The notes under the pieces: generated by a model | Database searches by the model: none | Told to the model about the DNA's origin: nothing | What the model saw: the letters and a program-made list of their open reading frames with translations, nothing else | Shown: positions 35,546-48,985 of the stretch, piece by piece | How positions within the stretch are numbered: the stretch's first letter is position 1 | How the letters are laid out: each line of letters begins with the position of its first letter | Made by a program: the position numbers and the translations under genes | NCBI GenBank assembly: GCA_900470195.1 | Contig: UEIJ01000012.1 | Location: forward strand, 62,001 to 126,000 | From: Hyphomicrobiales bacterium | Lineage (GTDB): Bacteria > Pseudomonadota > Alphaproteobacteria > Rhizobiales > Rhizobiaceae | Length of the DNA: 64,000 bases | Direction: 5' to 3'

Positions 35546-35779
35546 TCAACCGAGCGCTATGACCGCTTCAATCTCTACCTTCGCCCCCTTCGGCAGGGCT
35601 TTCACCTCGTAGCAGGCTCGAGCGGGATATGGTTTTGCCAAGAAATCGGCGTAAACCTTGTTGATCTCAGTAACCGGTGTTCTACCCCCACATTGTCTGC
35701 AGGCTTCTGATTTGTGATCGACATTCCATGGATGAGCGACAAGGAGTTTCTCCATGGAGTCTACGTTGGAGGTTTTCAC
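35546..35779 (-). pseudogene. RidA-family C-terminal fragment
   Basis: The last about 40 residues (INKVYADFLAKPYPARACYEVKALPKGAKVEIEAV) match the C-terminal strand-helix of RidA (YjgF/UK114) imine deaminases, including the invariant Arg in PARACYEV. The upstream 35-40 residues do not match, and the N-terminal two thirds of the protein are missing. RidA often sits with PLP enzymes, so it may have belonged to the amine island before truncation. Confidence 0.68.
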
Positions 35780-35828
35780 AACGGGGCGGAGCAGGCGTGA
35801 GACGCATCGCCGTTGACATCGGACAAGG

Positions 35829-36147
35829 ATTCATAGGTTTCGAAGAAGCCGTGGGCGCCATAGCCACGTGCGTGAACCACGCGTTCCGGAATTCGCTCGT
35901 GGTCGAAGTGGAAGATTTTCTCGCGGAAATGGAAGTCGTCCATCAGCAGCGGACCGCGGGCGCCGATCCGAAGAGAGTTCTGGTCGTCGGCGATTGGTCC
36001 GCCTTGCGACGTGGTCAACACGTCGGCACCGTCCTCTGCGATCTGGTGGAGTTCGCCGCCCGCGCCTCGGTGAAGCTGCTGATCATGAATGGTGACAGTG
36101 TCCGTGGAAGAGGTCGAGCGGGTCGCCCGTTTTGTACGCTTTGCCAT
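35829..36147 (-). pseudogene. KatE-type catalase N-terminal fragment
   Basis: From ATG at 36147 (GGGG ribosome site) the frame encodes about 106 residues of a large-subunit catalase: [53 protein letters not shown]. It includes the distal His region but then runs into unrelated sequence. Everything after residue 106, including the haem-ligand Tyr, is lost. It is a paralogue of the fragment at 55160-56030, about 80 percent identical by eye in this stretch. Confidence 0.82.
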
Positions 36148-36159
36148 GGTTATCCCCTT

Positions 36160-37424
<1,265 letters not shown>

Positions 37425-38052
37425 TCATGCTCTCCGGTTTCAGGAGGAACACCTTAACTCGATGTCCACGAAACTGGCAGCAGGCCAGCGCGACCACCCG
37501 GTCCGGTGATGGTGTCTTCGGGAGCATGCAAAGGCAAAATCAGGGCGTGTGAGCAGAACACCGCTCTGATGTCCGTTGTCAATGCTTTGGACGCAAGGAA
37601 TCGACCGCCCAGGCGAACGGCTGTTCATGATGATGATCGCGTATGGGTGGAGGCGGAACTCAAGGACGTCGGTGATCAAGCTCTGATGCGCGGGTTGGTT
37701 ACCGCATTCCCGATTGTGCGTCCGGGGCTATTCCGATCTTACTACGGGCGTCGGTCCAATGCCGGCCACAAAGCGTCTGACGGGTGTTCCCCTGCCGTTG
37801 TTCCGCCCCCGCCCATGCGCGAGGGTGCAAGTTCGATGTGGCGGCCTATGTGAAGCGCCTCGAAACCGGCAATCGCTTTCGTCAGGTTGTCGCCTAAATA
37901 ACCGTCGATGACGCCCGGCGATGAACCAGCCCGGTCGAGCAGGACCTGCATGTCGTTTGGCAGTTAACCGCAAGAATCTGCCTCAACATTTTCAATTAGA
38001 TAGCGCGGCACCTAATTTGATACACGGCAGTTAATCTGAGAATGTCGCATGG
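37425..38052. other. Intergenic debris with a peptidoglycan-binding fragment
   Basis: No intact gene. On the minus strand 37790-37951 encodes about 45 residues (VLLDRAGSSPGVIDGYLGDNLTKAIAGFE region) resembling the N-terminal peptidoglycan-binding repeat of rhizobial L,D-transpeptidases; frame and homology break on both sides. The rest (37440-37740, 37980-38052) holds nothing I recognise. Confidence 0.4.
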
Positions 38053-39615
38053 GAGACCGGTAATTTCTCTGGGGTCGGACACGGGTTGTTAGGTCAGTGC
38101 AGTTCATCAGCATCGCTTTGTTCGGAGAGGCAGCGATGGCGGTGGAATGGACGATCACGATCGAGGGGAAGAACGAGTTCGGCGACGTTTGCAGGAAGGC
38201 CGTTCATATCGACAAGAGTTGGGAACGTCTATTTGACGGCGGCATTGGCCTGTCGATTGAGGACAGCAAGACGATCATGACGGCGCTGCAAAGCGCAGTC
38301 GTAGCCCATGAGGCAGAGACCTACTCCCTCTTCCGTCGGGTCTGCCCGGATTGCCACACATTCCGGCCGGTTAAGGACTACACATCACGCCGGATCCGAA
38401 CCGTATTCGGCACAGTGGAGGTCCGCAATCCTCGCTGGATGCTGTGCCGGGATTGCCACCCGGGCATGGACGGCGCCTTTGCGCCGCTGAAAGAAATCTG
38501 CCCCGATCGAGCGACGCCCGAACTGTTGGAGCTGAGTGCCCGTCTGGGAAGCATGATGCCCTACCGGCAGGCAGCCAAGGTGCTGGCCGAGTTCCTGCCG
38601 ATTGAACCCACCGAGACGTACGCGACCGTGCGCAAGCGGACCATCAGGATCGGCGAACGGCTCGACGACCAGATTACCCGGGAAACATGGAAGGCGAGAG
38701 CTCAAGCGGATGATCGTAGCCAGCTTGAGCTGCAGCTCCCGGGCGATCACCGCAAGGAATTCGTCATCAGCATCGATACCGCTTATGTTCGCAGCGCGGA
38801 CCCAAATGCAGCGCGAAGCTTCGAGCTCGTCGTTGCCCGATGCGGCCGCGGAGGACGAGGCGAACCAGGTGGTCGCTACTTCGTCACCGGTAGCACCGCT
38901 CAACAAGCAATTCGCGACCGCGCCCTCCACACGCTTGAAGGGGTCGGATATCGCGGCTATGGCGATGTGACGGTGATTTCGGACGGCGCAGAAGTTCTCA
39001 AGCGAGTGCCCCGCGCCATGCCGAAGCCGACAACCCACATCATCGACTGGTTCCACATCGCCATGAAGATCCAGCCCATGCAGCAGATTGCCAATCACAT
39101 CGCGCGATCGCAGCCCAGTCCCATTGAAGCGCTTCCAACCATAGACAGAGACATCAGAGCAGTGAAATGGCGTTTGTGGCACGGCCGCGTGGATCGTGCG
39201 ATCGGGGACCTGGAGCGGCTCTTGACGAACCTGCAGGGATCACGGCAGGTAAGCGAGTTCTCGATCGCACGGCTGCACAGCCTCGGCTTGCAACTCCTGA
39301 CCTATATCCGCTCGAACCGTGGTGCGATTGTCGACTATGGAAAGCGCCACAGAGCTGGGCTCCGTGTTGCTACGACCCTCGCTGAGTCGGCCGTGAATTC
39401 TCTCGTCGGGAAGCGGATGGTGAAAAAGCAGCAGATGCGGTGGTCGCTCCACGGTGCGAATATGCTCATGCAGGTTCGAACTGCGGAGGCAAATGGCGAA
39501 CTCCGTAATCGATTGCGGGCACCTTTCCGACAGCCTGAAGTAAACGTACCACCGCTATTCAAACCACAACCGCCCCTACTGCACGCCGCCTAACCCCAGA
39601 AAAATTACCGGTCTC
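38053..39615. mobile_element. ISKra4-family insertion sequence (complete)
   Basis: About 1.56 kb bounded by imperfect inverted repeats: GAGACCGGTAATTTCTCTGG at 38053 and the complement of GAGACCGGTAATTTTTCTGG ending at 39615. One transposase gene fills it. The right end lies inside the start of a peptide ABC permease gene. Confidence 0.85.
38136..39593 (+). CDS. ISKra4-family transposase
   Basis: 485 residues from ATG at 38136 (GGAGAGG ribosome site). The N-terminal zinc-finger pairs CPDC and CRDC (about 90-125) are followed by a DDE-type core: SIDTAYVRS (Asp), VISDGAEVL (Asp), IIDWFHIAMKI, and a C-terminal helical part with YGKRHRAG. Normal length and no disruption, so the element may still move. 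Confidence 0.85.
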   Translation: MAVEWTITIEGKNEFGDVCRKAVHIDKSWERLFDGGIGLSIEDSKTIMTALQSAVVAHEAETYSLFRRVCPDCHTFRPVKDYTSRRIRTVFGTVEVRNPRWMLCRDCHPGMDGAFAPLKEICPDRATPELLELSARLGSMMPYRQAAKVLAEFLPIEPTETYATVRKRTIRIGERLDDQITRETWKARAQADDRSQLELQLPGDHRKEFVISIDTAYVRSADPNAARSFELVVARCGRGGRGEPGGRYFVTGSTAQQAIRDRALHTLEGVGYRGYGDVTVISDGAEVLKRVPRAMPKPTTHIIDWFHIAMKIQPMQQIANHIARSQPSPIEALPTIDRDIRAVKWRLWHGRVDRAIGDLERLLTNLQGSRQVSEFSIARLHSLGLQLLTYIRSNRGAIVDYGKRHRAGLRVATTLAESAVNSLVGKRMVKKQQMRWSLHGANMLMQVRTAEANGELRNRLRAPFRQPEVNVPPLFKPQPPLLHAA

Positions 39616-39616
39616 G

Positions 39617-40414
39617 ATGCTGGGCGCTGCCATCGTCGCGGTGGTGATCTTCTTCACCGCCTTTGGCACCGTGCTCGCCCCCTACCCCGAGCACGTCGCC
39701 GGCAGCGTCGACACCGCCTCGCGCTTCATGCCGCCGTCGGCGGCACATCCGTTCGGCACCAACGAACTCGGCCAGGACGTGCTGTCGCTGGTCATGGCCG
39801 GCACCACGGTTTCGGTGCTCGCCGGCTTCGGTGTCGTGCTCATCGGCTCGGTGATCGGCACGCTGGTCGGCGCCGTCGCCGGTTTTGCCAAGGGTTGGGT
39901 CGACGAGGTACTGATGCGCTTGACCGACCTCACCTTGACCATTCCCGGACTGATCCTCGCCATGGCAATCGCCGCCGCCCTCGGCTCGGGCTTCGGCAAC
40001 ATGGTGATCGCGATTGCGCTGTCATGGTGGCCCGGCTACGCGCGGCTGGTGCGCGGCGAGGTGCTGGCTGCGCGCGAGGAGGTCTATGTCACCGCGGCCC
40101 GCGCGCTCGGCGCGACGCCCAAGCGGATCCTGTTCCGCCACATCCTGCCCAACGTCGTCTCGCCGATCATCGTCAAGATGTCGCTCGACATGGGCTTCGC
40201 CATCCTGACCGTCGCCGGCCTCGGCTTCATCGGCATCGGCGTCCGTCCGCCGACGCCGGAATGGGGCACGCTGCTATCCGTCTCGCGCTCCTACATGCCC
40301 GACTACTGGTGGACGGCGATGGCGCCGGGCATGGCGATGTTCCTGGCCGTGTTCGGCTTCAACCTGCTCGGCGACGGCCTGCGCGACATCCTCGATCCGA
40401 AGGCGAGGCGTTGA
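39617..40414 (+). pseudogene. Peptide ABC transporter permease DppC-like, 5' end removed by ISKra4
   Basis: 265 residues from an ATG 2 bp after the IS end, with no ribosome site. The body is a DppC/OppC permease: HPFGTNELGQDVLSLVMAG, the EAA loop AARALGATPKRILFRHILPN, and FGFNLLGDGLRDILDPKARR at the end. Homologues have 25-40 more residues before the first helix. Any translation would depend on IS-derived transcription. It is followed 1 bp later by the ATPase gene. Confidence 0.8.
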
Positions 40415-40415
40415 G

Positions 40416-41453
40416 ATGACCCAGCCTCTCCTTTCGATCCGAGACCTGCACCTCAGGATGTCGAGCTTCGACGGCCGGGCGCATGTGCTCAATGGCATCA
40501 ACCTCACCGTGAACCGGGGCGAGATCTGGGGTCTCGTCGGCGAAAGCGGCTGCGGCAAGTCGCTCACCGGCCTGTCGGTCTCGCGCCTGCAGCCGACGCC
40601 GCCGGCGCACTACACCGCCGGCGAAATCCTGCTCGAAGGCCAGGACCTGCTCAAGCTGAGCCCAGCCGCGATGCAGCGCCTGCGCGGCAAGCGCATCGGC
40701 ATGATCTTCCAGGACCCGACCACGAACCTCAATCCGGCCTTCCGCATCGGCGAGCAGCTCGTCGACGTAGCGCTGGCCGCGGCCGATCGCGATCCGGATG
40801 TGATCGGATGTACGCCCAATGCCGGCCAGCGCGAACGCCGCCAGGCCGCGCGCAAGCTGGCCGGCGAGATGCTCGCCCGCGTCGGCATCCCCAACGCTCT
40901 GGCACGCCTCGACGACTATCCGCACCAGTTCTCCGGCGGCATGCGCCAACGCGTGCTGATCGCCATGGCGCTGATCGGCCGCCCGGACCTTCTGATCGCC
41001 GACGAGCCGACGACCGCGCTCGACGTGTCGGTCCAGGCCCAGATCCTCGAGCTCATCAAGAACAGTGTAAAAGACTTCGACATGGGCGTGGTGCTGATCA
41101 CCCACAATCTCGGCGTCGTGGCCCAGACATGCAGCCATGTCGCGGTCATGTATGCCGGAAACATTGTCGAAAGCGGGCCGGTCGCGGCCGTCATCGGCAA
41201 TCCCGTCCACCCCTACACGCGCGCCCTGATGTCGGCGATCCCGACGCGCGAGACCAAGCGCGGCGAATTGCGCGGACTGGCGGGCTCGGTGCCCAACCTG
41301 ATCACGCCGCCGCCGGGTTGCCGCTTCGCCCCGCGCTGCCAGTTCGCCCAACCCGCCTGCACGGCAGCGACGCCGGCGGCTGTTTCGGTCGGCAACGATC
41401 ACTCGGCTGCCTGCATCCGCGTGGCCGAGATGGAGACGCTCGTCCATGGCTGA
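40416..41453 (+). CDS. Oligopeptide ABC transporter ATPase (DppD/OppD-like)
   Basis: 345 residues. Walker A GESGCGKS, signature [15 protein letters not shown], Walker [15 protein letters not shown] and a C-terminal oligopeptide-transporter zone with Cys residues ([17 protein letters not shown]), a usual Fe-S-like feature of OppD/DppD. The frame continues into the DppF-like gene with an 8-bp overlap. Promoter and upstream permease are lost, so expression is doubtful. GC is higher than in flanking blocks. Confidence 0.9.
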   Translation: MTQPLLSIRDLHLRMSSFDGRAHVLNGINLTVNRGEIWGLVGESGCGKSLTGLSVSRLQPTPPAHYTAGEILLEGQDLLKLSPAAMQRLRGKRIGMIFQDPTTNLNPAFRIGEQLVDVALAAADRDPDVIGCTPNAGQRERRQAARKLAGEMLARVGIPNALARLDDYPHQFSGGMRQRVLIAMALIGRPDLLIADEPTTALDVSVQAQILELIKNSVKDFDMGVVLITHNLGVVAQTCSHVAVMYAGNIVESGPVAAVIGNPVHPYTRALMSAIPTRETKRGELRGLAGSVPNLITPPPGCRFAPRCQFAQPACTAATPAAVSVGNDHSAACIRVAEMETLVHG

Positions 41454-42252
41454 CATCATGCTTGAGATCGACAACGTCTCGAAGATCTATCCCGGCCGCC
41501 GCGGCATCTTCGGCTCGTCGGCAGAGGTCCATGCGCTGAAGAACGTCTCGCTCAGCGTGCGCAAGGGAGAGAGCTTCGGCCTGGTCGGCGAAAGCGGCTC
41601 GGGCAAGACGACGCTGACCCGCTCCATCCTGCATCTGGAAACCCCGACCTCGGGCAGCATCCGCGTGCAGGGCCAAGATCTGGGCAAGCTCTCCGACGCC
41701 GAGCTGCGTCGCCTGCGATCCCGCGTTCAGATCGTCTTCCAGGACCCCTACGCGTCGCTCAACCCGCGCATGTCGGTCTATGACATCGTCACCGAGCCCC
41801 TGGTCATCCACCACGAGACCCTTGGCCTGACGAACAGGCAGCGCAGCGACCGCGCCGCCGAACTGCTTTCGCTCGTCGGCATGGGCCCGCAGCACCTGCA
41901 TCGCTATCCGCACGAATTCTCCGGCGGCCAGCGCCAGCGCATCTGCATCGCGCGCGCCCTCGCCTCGGGCCCGGAACTTCTGCTTCTCGACGAGCCGACC
42001 TCGGCGCTCGACGTCTCGGTGCAGGCGCAGGTTCTCAACCTTCTGTGCGAGTTGCAGGACCGCCTCGGCCTGACCTACTTCTTCATCAGCCACGACCTAG
42101 CGGTCGTACGCTATCTTTGCGACCGGGTTGCCCTGATCAACCGCGGCGAGATCGTCGAACAAGGCGATTGTGCCCAGATCTTCGACGCCCCGAAGAGCGA
42201 ATACGCCCGCATGCTGATCGGCGCGATGCCGGAGGTAAAGGTGCGGGCATAA
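41446..42252 (+). CDS. Oligopeptide ABC transporter ATPase (DppF/OppF-like)
   Basis: 268 residues: Walker A GESGSGKTT, signature FSGGQRQRICIARAL, Walker [16 protein letters not shown]-loop ISHDLAVV. It lacks the C-terminal oligo-HPY extension and ends right after the ATPase domain, as some DppF/NikE types do. Translationally coupled to the preceding gene (8-bp overlap). Last gene of the broken peptide operon. Confidence 0.9.
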   Translation: MADIMLEIDNVSKIYPGRRGIFGSSAEVHALKNVSLSVRKGESFGLVGESGSGKTTLTRSILHLETPTSGSIRVQGQDLGKLSDAELRRLRSRVQIVFQDPYASLNPRMSVYDIVTEPLVIHHETLGLTNRQRSDRAAELLSLVGMGPQHLHRYPHEFSGGQRQRICIARALASGPELLLLDEPTSALDVSVQAQVLNLLCELQDRLGLTYFFISHDLAVVRYLCDRVALINRGEIVEQGDCAQIFDAPKSEYARMLIGAMPEVKVRA

Positions 42253-42378
42253 CTGGAGGGCAGGCTCAGTAGCGGTGACGCAAAGGACATAGTCCGGGCG
42301 GCGCGCCCACATTGAGCGGCGTATGGCATTCATTCGCCTTTGTCTCCGCCTTTCACACGCAAAGCCCCTCTCGGCGCC

Positions 42379-43773
42379 TCAACGTCCCGATGGGAACACC
42401 ATTCGGGCCCTCAGCCCCCCTTCCTCACGGTTGGAAAGAATGAGATCTCCCCCAAGCGCTTCGACGATGGAACGGGCGATCGCCAATCCCAAGCCGATGC
42501 CGCCCGTTTCACGAGCTCTGGAGCTTTCGATGCGATAGAACGGCTGAAAGACCCGCTCCCGTTCGCCATCTGCAATGCCGGGGCCATCGTCGTCGACGAC
42601 CACCTCAATCTTGTCCGGCAGAACAGCGATACGCGCCCTCGCCTTGCCTCCATACTTGACACCGTTTTCCAAGAGGTTCGTCAGCGCTCGCTTCAGCGCA
42701 TCGGGCTGGCAAGTGAAAACCACCGGAGGAGATGGCTCCATCTCGACGGCAAGACCGTTGTCGGCAAGATCATCGACAATGCTTGCCAGCAGCGCCGACA
42801 GGTCGGTTCTGCGGCGAGTTCCCGCCAGAGCGTCATCCCTGGCAAAGTGCAGTGTCGCACCGATCATGGCGTCCATTTCTGCGACCGTCGCCAGCATCTT
42901 CTCTCTATCGTCGGGATCGGAGTTGTTTTCGGCACGTAGCCGCAGCGACGTCAGCGGCGTGCGCAGGTCATGCGAGATGGCGGCAAGCATCCGCGTACGA
43001 TTTTCGATCAGTTCGCGCAGCCGGACCTGCATTCGGTTGAAGGACCTGGCGGCCTGCCGCGTTTCGATTGTCCCTGTTTCGGAAAGCGGTGGCGCGGCGA
43101 GGTCAACCTCGAGCCTTTGCGCTGCACTGGCCAAGTTCGCGAGCGGCTTGGTCACGGAGCGGACCACCCACGCGGAAACGAACAGGGTGATGAGGGCCAT
43201 CAACGCCATCGCCACCAGCAGTTGGCGTGAGAGGACCGGACTGTCTTGTGGCAGGCTCGTCACGAAAGACAGCCATCGGCCGTCGCTCAAGGGCACTGCG
43301 ACCCTCAATTCTCCGTAGCTGCTCAACAGACCGAAGGCTCCAAATCCGTGCATCGCCGGCCGATGCGCCGTCCCGGAATGCCGATCTGCCGGAAGCGCCC
43401 GGTACGGGGTTGTCGCGACAAGTGGCAGGGCCTGTCCGGCACCGGAGAAGCTCTGAACCAGGACATCCCTCACCGCTTCGGCAATGGCATTGTCCGACGT
43501 TTCCGTCACCCCTGGACGATCGGTGAACGCAACCTGAAACGTGGTATCACTGGAGGAAGAAACGATACGGTTACCCCAATCTGGCGGCGCATCCGCCACC
43601 AAGCGGCTGAGATTGGCGATGCGTTGCGCAATTACAAGGCCGCTGGCTGCGCGCACCGCCTGCTCCCGATGGCCTGAATAAAGCAGGGCGGCGGCAAGAT
43701 GGGAGATGGCCAGCCCGGCGAGCAGTACCACGAATGTTCGGCCGAAGAGGCTCTTGGGCAGCACCGCGGTCAT
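42379..43773 (-). CDS. Sensor histidine kinase
   Basis: 464 residues from ATG at 43773, overlapping the response-regulator stop by 4 bp. TM1 (about 10-32), a periplasmic sensor (33-180), TM2 (about 183-205), HAMP, dimerisation box with phospho-His268 (AAISHDLRTPLTSL), then ATPase N box LLENGVKYG, DDDGPGI and GGIGLGLAI. EnvZ/CpxA-like layout. The sensor domain contains few diagnostic residues. Probably responds to envelope stress because of the Spy/CpxP-like gene at 47334. Confidence 0.92.
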   Translation of the reverse strand: MTAVLPKSLFGRTFVVLLAGLAISHLAAALLYSGHREQAVRAASGLVIAQRIANLSRLVADAPPDWGNRIVSSSSDTTFQVAFTDRPGVTETSDNAIAEAVRDVLVQSFSGAGQALPLVATTPYRALPADRHSGTAHRPAMHGFGAFGLLSSYGELRVAVPLSDGRWLSFVTSLPQDSPVLSRQLLVAMALMALITLFVSAWVVRSVTKPLANLASAAQRLEVDLAAPPLSETGTIETRQAARSFNRMQVRLRELIENRTRMLAAISHDLRTPLTSLRLRAENNSDPDDREKMLATVAEMDAMIGATLHFARDDALAGTRRRTDLSALLASIVDDLADNGLAVEMEPSPPVVFTCQPDALKRALTNLLENGVKYGGKARARIAVLPDKIEVVVDDDGPGIADGERERVFQPFYRIESSRARETGGIGLGLAIARSIVEALGGDLILSNREEGGLRARMVFPSGR

Positions 43774-44525
43774 TCGCTGGTGACCTCTGAGGTGAACATG
43801 TAACCGCCGCCCCAAACGGTCTTGATGATCTGCGGATCGGAGGAGTCCTTCTCCAGTTTCTTTCGCAGGCGGCTGACCTGGGTGTCGATGCTGCGGTCGA
43901 ACAGATTGGCGGAACGGCCGCGTGCAAGGTCGAGCAGCTGATCGCGGTTCAACATGCGCCTGGGTCGTTCGACGAAGGCAAGCAGAAGGTCGAACTCGCC
44001 CGTGCTCAGCGGTACCGAGACCGAATCTTCACCGACAAGTTCCCTGGCACCCACATCAAGCTGCCACCCGTCGAAGCGATATCGCTTTGTCTGCGAAACC
44101 TCCTCGTCACGGTGATTGCCTTTGCTCCGACGCAAGATAGCCTTGATGCGCGCGATCAGTTCGCGGCTGCCGAACGGCTTGCCCAGATAGTCGTCCGCCC
44201 CAAGTTCCAGCCCGATCACCCTGTCAACTTCCTCGCTCTTCGCGGTCAACATGATGATGGGGATATTGGACGAGGCCCGCATTTCGCGGCACAATGTCAG
44301 ACCGTCCTCGCCCGGCAGCATCAAGTCCAGGACGATCAGATCGATACGACTATCGGCCAGCACTCTGCGCAAGGCTTTGCCATCGGCAGCCGTGCTGACG
44401 CGAAAGCCATCGCGCATCAGGGCGCGAGAGATCAAGTCGCGGATGTCCGCATGATCGTCCACGACGAGGATGTGCGGGCCTGACTGCCCATTCACTGTGT
44501 TCGGGTTGAAAGCATTGCTGGTCAT
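43770..44525 (-). CDS. OmpR-family response regulator
   Basis: 251 residues. Receiver with acidic pair VVDDHADIRD, phospho-Asp67 in VLDLMLPGEDG, Thr in MLTAKSEE and KPFG; C-terminal winged helix with DRSIDTQVSRLRKKLE and TVWGGGYMF. A short 15-residue extension precedes the receiver. Ribosome site GGTGGG at 44533. Only 22 bp separate its start from an IS21 end, so its native promoter has been displaced. Confidence 0.93.
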   Translation of the reverse strand: MTSNAFNPNTVNGQSGPHILVVDDHADIRDLISRALMRDGFRVSTAADGKALRRVLADSRIDLIVLDLMLPGEDGLTLCREMRASSNIPIIMLTAKSEEVDRVIGLELGADDYLGKPFGSRELIARIKAILRRSKGNHRDEEVSQTKRYRFDGWQLDVGARELVGEDSVSVPLSTGEFDLLLAFVERPRRMLNRDQLLDLARGRSANLFDRSIDTQVSRLRKKLEKDSSDPQIIKTVWGGGYMFTSEVTSE

Positions 44526-44597
44526 GGCCCACCATAAGACGAGAGGCTATAGCGCGACGATCAGGATGAGACGCGGGCGACAATCTGGATGAGATTC

Positions 44598-47128
<2,531 letters not shown>

Positions 47129-47226
47129 TCATCCTGATTGACGCTGAATCTCACCTTGATTGTCGCTGCGCAGAGAGGCCGAGATCGCCTCACTGCAGAT
47201 TGTATCAAAGCGCAACCTTGCCGGGA

Positions 47227-47246
47227 TTTGCCACACTTTGTCACAA
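47227..47246 (+). promoter_or_regulatory. Tandem 10-bp direct repeat, candidate OmpR-type operator
   Basis: TTTGCCACAC followed at once by TTTGTCACAA; eight of ten positions match, with 10-bp centre-to-centre spacing, as OmpR-family dimers require. It lies 88-107 bp upstream of the Spy/CpxP-like start and 55 bp inside the IS21 right flank, which puts it in the remnant of the original divergent promoter region. Confidence 0.5.
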
Positions 47247-47333
47247 GGATGCCCCTCGCCGTAAAACTCGAGTGACATGGTCATCGTCCCATAGGCCCAG
47301 CAGACACGTTCTGCGGCACGATTGGAGACGAAC

Positions 47334-47954
47334 ATGAATCGCAAGACCATTGCCATCGGCGTGACCGCTGCCGCCGCCCTCCTGGTCACGGGTTGGGTGA
47401 TCGCCCAGACCACCGGTCCCGCCTTTGGCCCCGCACTGGGCGGCCAGATGCACTCCATGCCGAGCCTGATTGGATACGGATACGACTATGGCTACGGCCA
47501 TCGCCTCTACGGTTTCATCCAAAGGGCGAAGCGCGGCTTCAGCTCCCTTACAGGGCAGACCTACACGCCTGCCTTCGCCGATCCCGCGCTGCTCGACGAC
47601 ATGAGGAATGCGCTGTCGATTACCCCTAACCAGCAGAGCGATTGGGAGCGATATGCCGGGGTACTGCGCAGCGCGTCTTTGGAGCTGGAAAACGCAAGAG
47701 CAAGCCTCGGCCCTCTGCCCTTTCTTGCAACTCCCGAAAGGCGCTACGTCTATGCGAGCAGCTTGCGTGCCGAGATCGCGACGCAGAATGCAGCGGTGGC
47801 GGCAGCTGCGAGGGAACTCTTGGGAAAACTCGACGAGAGCCAGAAGGAGAGCGCTCGATACGTCCTGCCTGGGTTGCCTTCGGGCCCTGCTCCCTTCGAC
47901 GGCGTCTACGAACCACTCATCATCCCGTACCGCCCCTATCACGGTTTCTGGTGA
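47334..47954 (+). CDS. Periplasmic LTXXQ (Spy/CpxP-like) stress protein
   Basis: 206 residues from ATG at 47334. Signal peptide (about 1-24), a Gly/Tyr-rich linker, then a helical Spy/CpxP-like body (about 80-185) with ALSITPNQQSDWERYAGVL, the LTxxQ-type motif, and a second helical half LDESQKESARYVL. Family role: periplasmic chaperone or sensor-modulator induced by envelope stress. Its place next to a CpxRA-like pair, divergent and separated only by an IS, suggests it is the pair's own target. Confidence 0.75.
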   Translation: MNRKTIAIGVTAAAALLVTGWVIAQTTGPAFGPALGGQMHSMPSLIGYGYDYGYGHRLYGFIQRAKRGFSSLTGQTYTPAFADPALLDDMRNALSITPNQQSDWERYAGVLRSASLELENARASLGPLPFLATPERRYVYASSLRAEIATQNAAVAAAARELLGKLDESQKESARYVLPGLPSGPAPFDGVYEPLIIPYRPYHGFW

Positions 47955-48126
47955 TGCATGCCCCTGCCCGCGGCTTTGGGGCCATGGCTCCAAAGACCGA
48001 AGACCATCTCTCTCTGACGGAGCGTCATTACAATCTTCCCCAAGCATGATGCAATTTCTGACCGACAATATTCTCCAAAAACACATTGAGTAATCGGCAA
48101 TAGGCCATTACTGTCGGACTAAAATA

Positions 48127-48154
48127 TTGACACGTCCAATGCATGGTGTATGAT
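48127..48154 (+). promoter_or_regulatory. Sigma70-type promoter of the FadR/SDR operon
   Basis: TTGACA (48127-48132), a 16-bp spacer and TATGAT (48149-48154), 43 bp before the GTG start. Consensus -35 and good -10. AT-rich dyad sequence just downstream may be the operator. Confidence 0.65.
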
Positions 48155-48196
48155 TAATATCGATCGTCAGTATTTTCTCTCGTTAGCGAGGCCGGC

Positions 48197-48985
48197 GTGG
48201 AATTCGAGACAGATAGACCGCAGGAAAGCAGCGCCGAAGATTTCCAACTTTCGGAACAAGCGGCTGTGCCGCTCTTCCGGCAGGTCGCCGACATGATCCA
48301 GGGACGCATCGTGGCGGGCGAACTGCGTCCGAACGAAGTCCTGCCTTCGGAAGGAGCGCTCGCAGCCCAGCTCGGCGTGCATCGCTCAAGCGTGCGCGAA
48401 GCGATCCGCTCCCTGGAAGAGCAGGGATACGTTCACAGGCCGCAGGGCAAGCGCAAGCTCTACGTCTCGATACCCAGCACCCAGGTTCTTTCCCGCAAGC
48501 TCATCGAGCCGCTTGTTCTCAATCAGACGAGTTTCGAAGAGCTGTGGGAAGCCATCCGCGCGCTCGACCCTGCTGCCGCCGCCGCAGCCGCCCGCAGGCG
48601 CAGCGCCGGGCATGTCGAGGAGCTCGAGGACAACCTGAAGCGGTCGCGCGCCGTAATCGACGACCACGAAAGGCTGACACGACTCGACATCGAATTTCAC
48701 GAGATCGTGGCACGGGCTGCCGGCAACCAGGTCATCGAGGCGATCCGGCTGCCGATCAGCGACCTCTTCTATCCGTCGTTCCAGACGGTCATGTCGCGAC
48801 TGAATGCCGGCGACCGCCTGCTGAAAGCGCATGAGAAGATCGTCGAGGCGATCAAATGGAGCGACGCCGAAGAGGCGGAGACATGGATGATCAAGCATAT
48901 CAACGACTTCCGCAAGGGATACGAGCTTGCGCGGTTGGATATGTCCGCATCCGTAGTGCTGCCGAAAGAGAATGCTCATGTCTGA
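48197..48985 (+). CDS. FadR/GntR-family transcriptional regulator
   Basis: 262 residues from GTG at 48197 (AGCGAGG upstream). Winged HTH (about 25-95, LPSEGALAAQLGVHRSSVREAI) and an FCD ligand domain (about 115-235) with the metal-binding pattern DIEFHEIV and AHEKIVEAI. Family: FadR-type repressors of carbohydrate-acid or short-chain alcohol pathways. It overlaps the SDR gene by 8 bp, so both are one unit and the SDR is presumably controlled by it. Confidence 0.88.
   Translation: MEFETDRPQESSAEDFQLSEQAAVPLFRQVADMIQGRIVAGELRPNEVLPSEGALAAQLGVHRSSVREAIRSLEEQGYVHRPQGKRKLYVSIPSTQVLSRKLIEPLVLNQTSFEELWEAIRALDPAAAAAAARRRSAGHVEELEDNLKRSRAVIDDHERLTRLDIEFHEIVARAAGNQVIEAIRLPISDLFYPSFQTVMSRLNAGDRLLKAHEKIVEAIKWSDAEEAETWMIKHINDFRKGYELARLDMSASVVLPKENAHV

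Noticed and set aside
37506..37853. 115-residue plus-strand ORF in the debris region.
   Set aside because: Composition is like random high-GC coding, it has no ribosome site and overlaps the peptidoglycan-binding fragment on the other strand.
40359..41474. 371-residue ORF on the minus strand opposite the DppD-like gene.
   Set aside because: Shadow of the GC-rich ATPase gene; low-complexity, Arg/Ala/His-rich, no domain.
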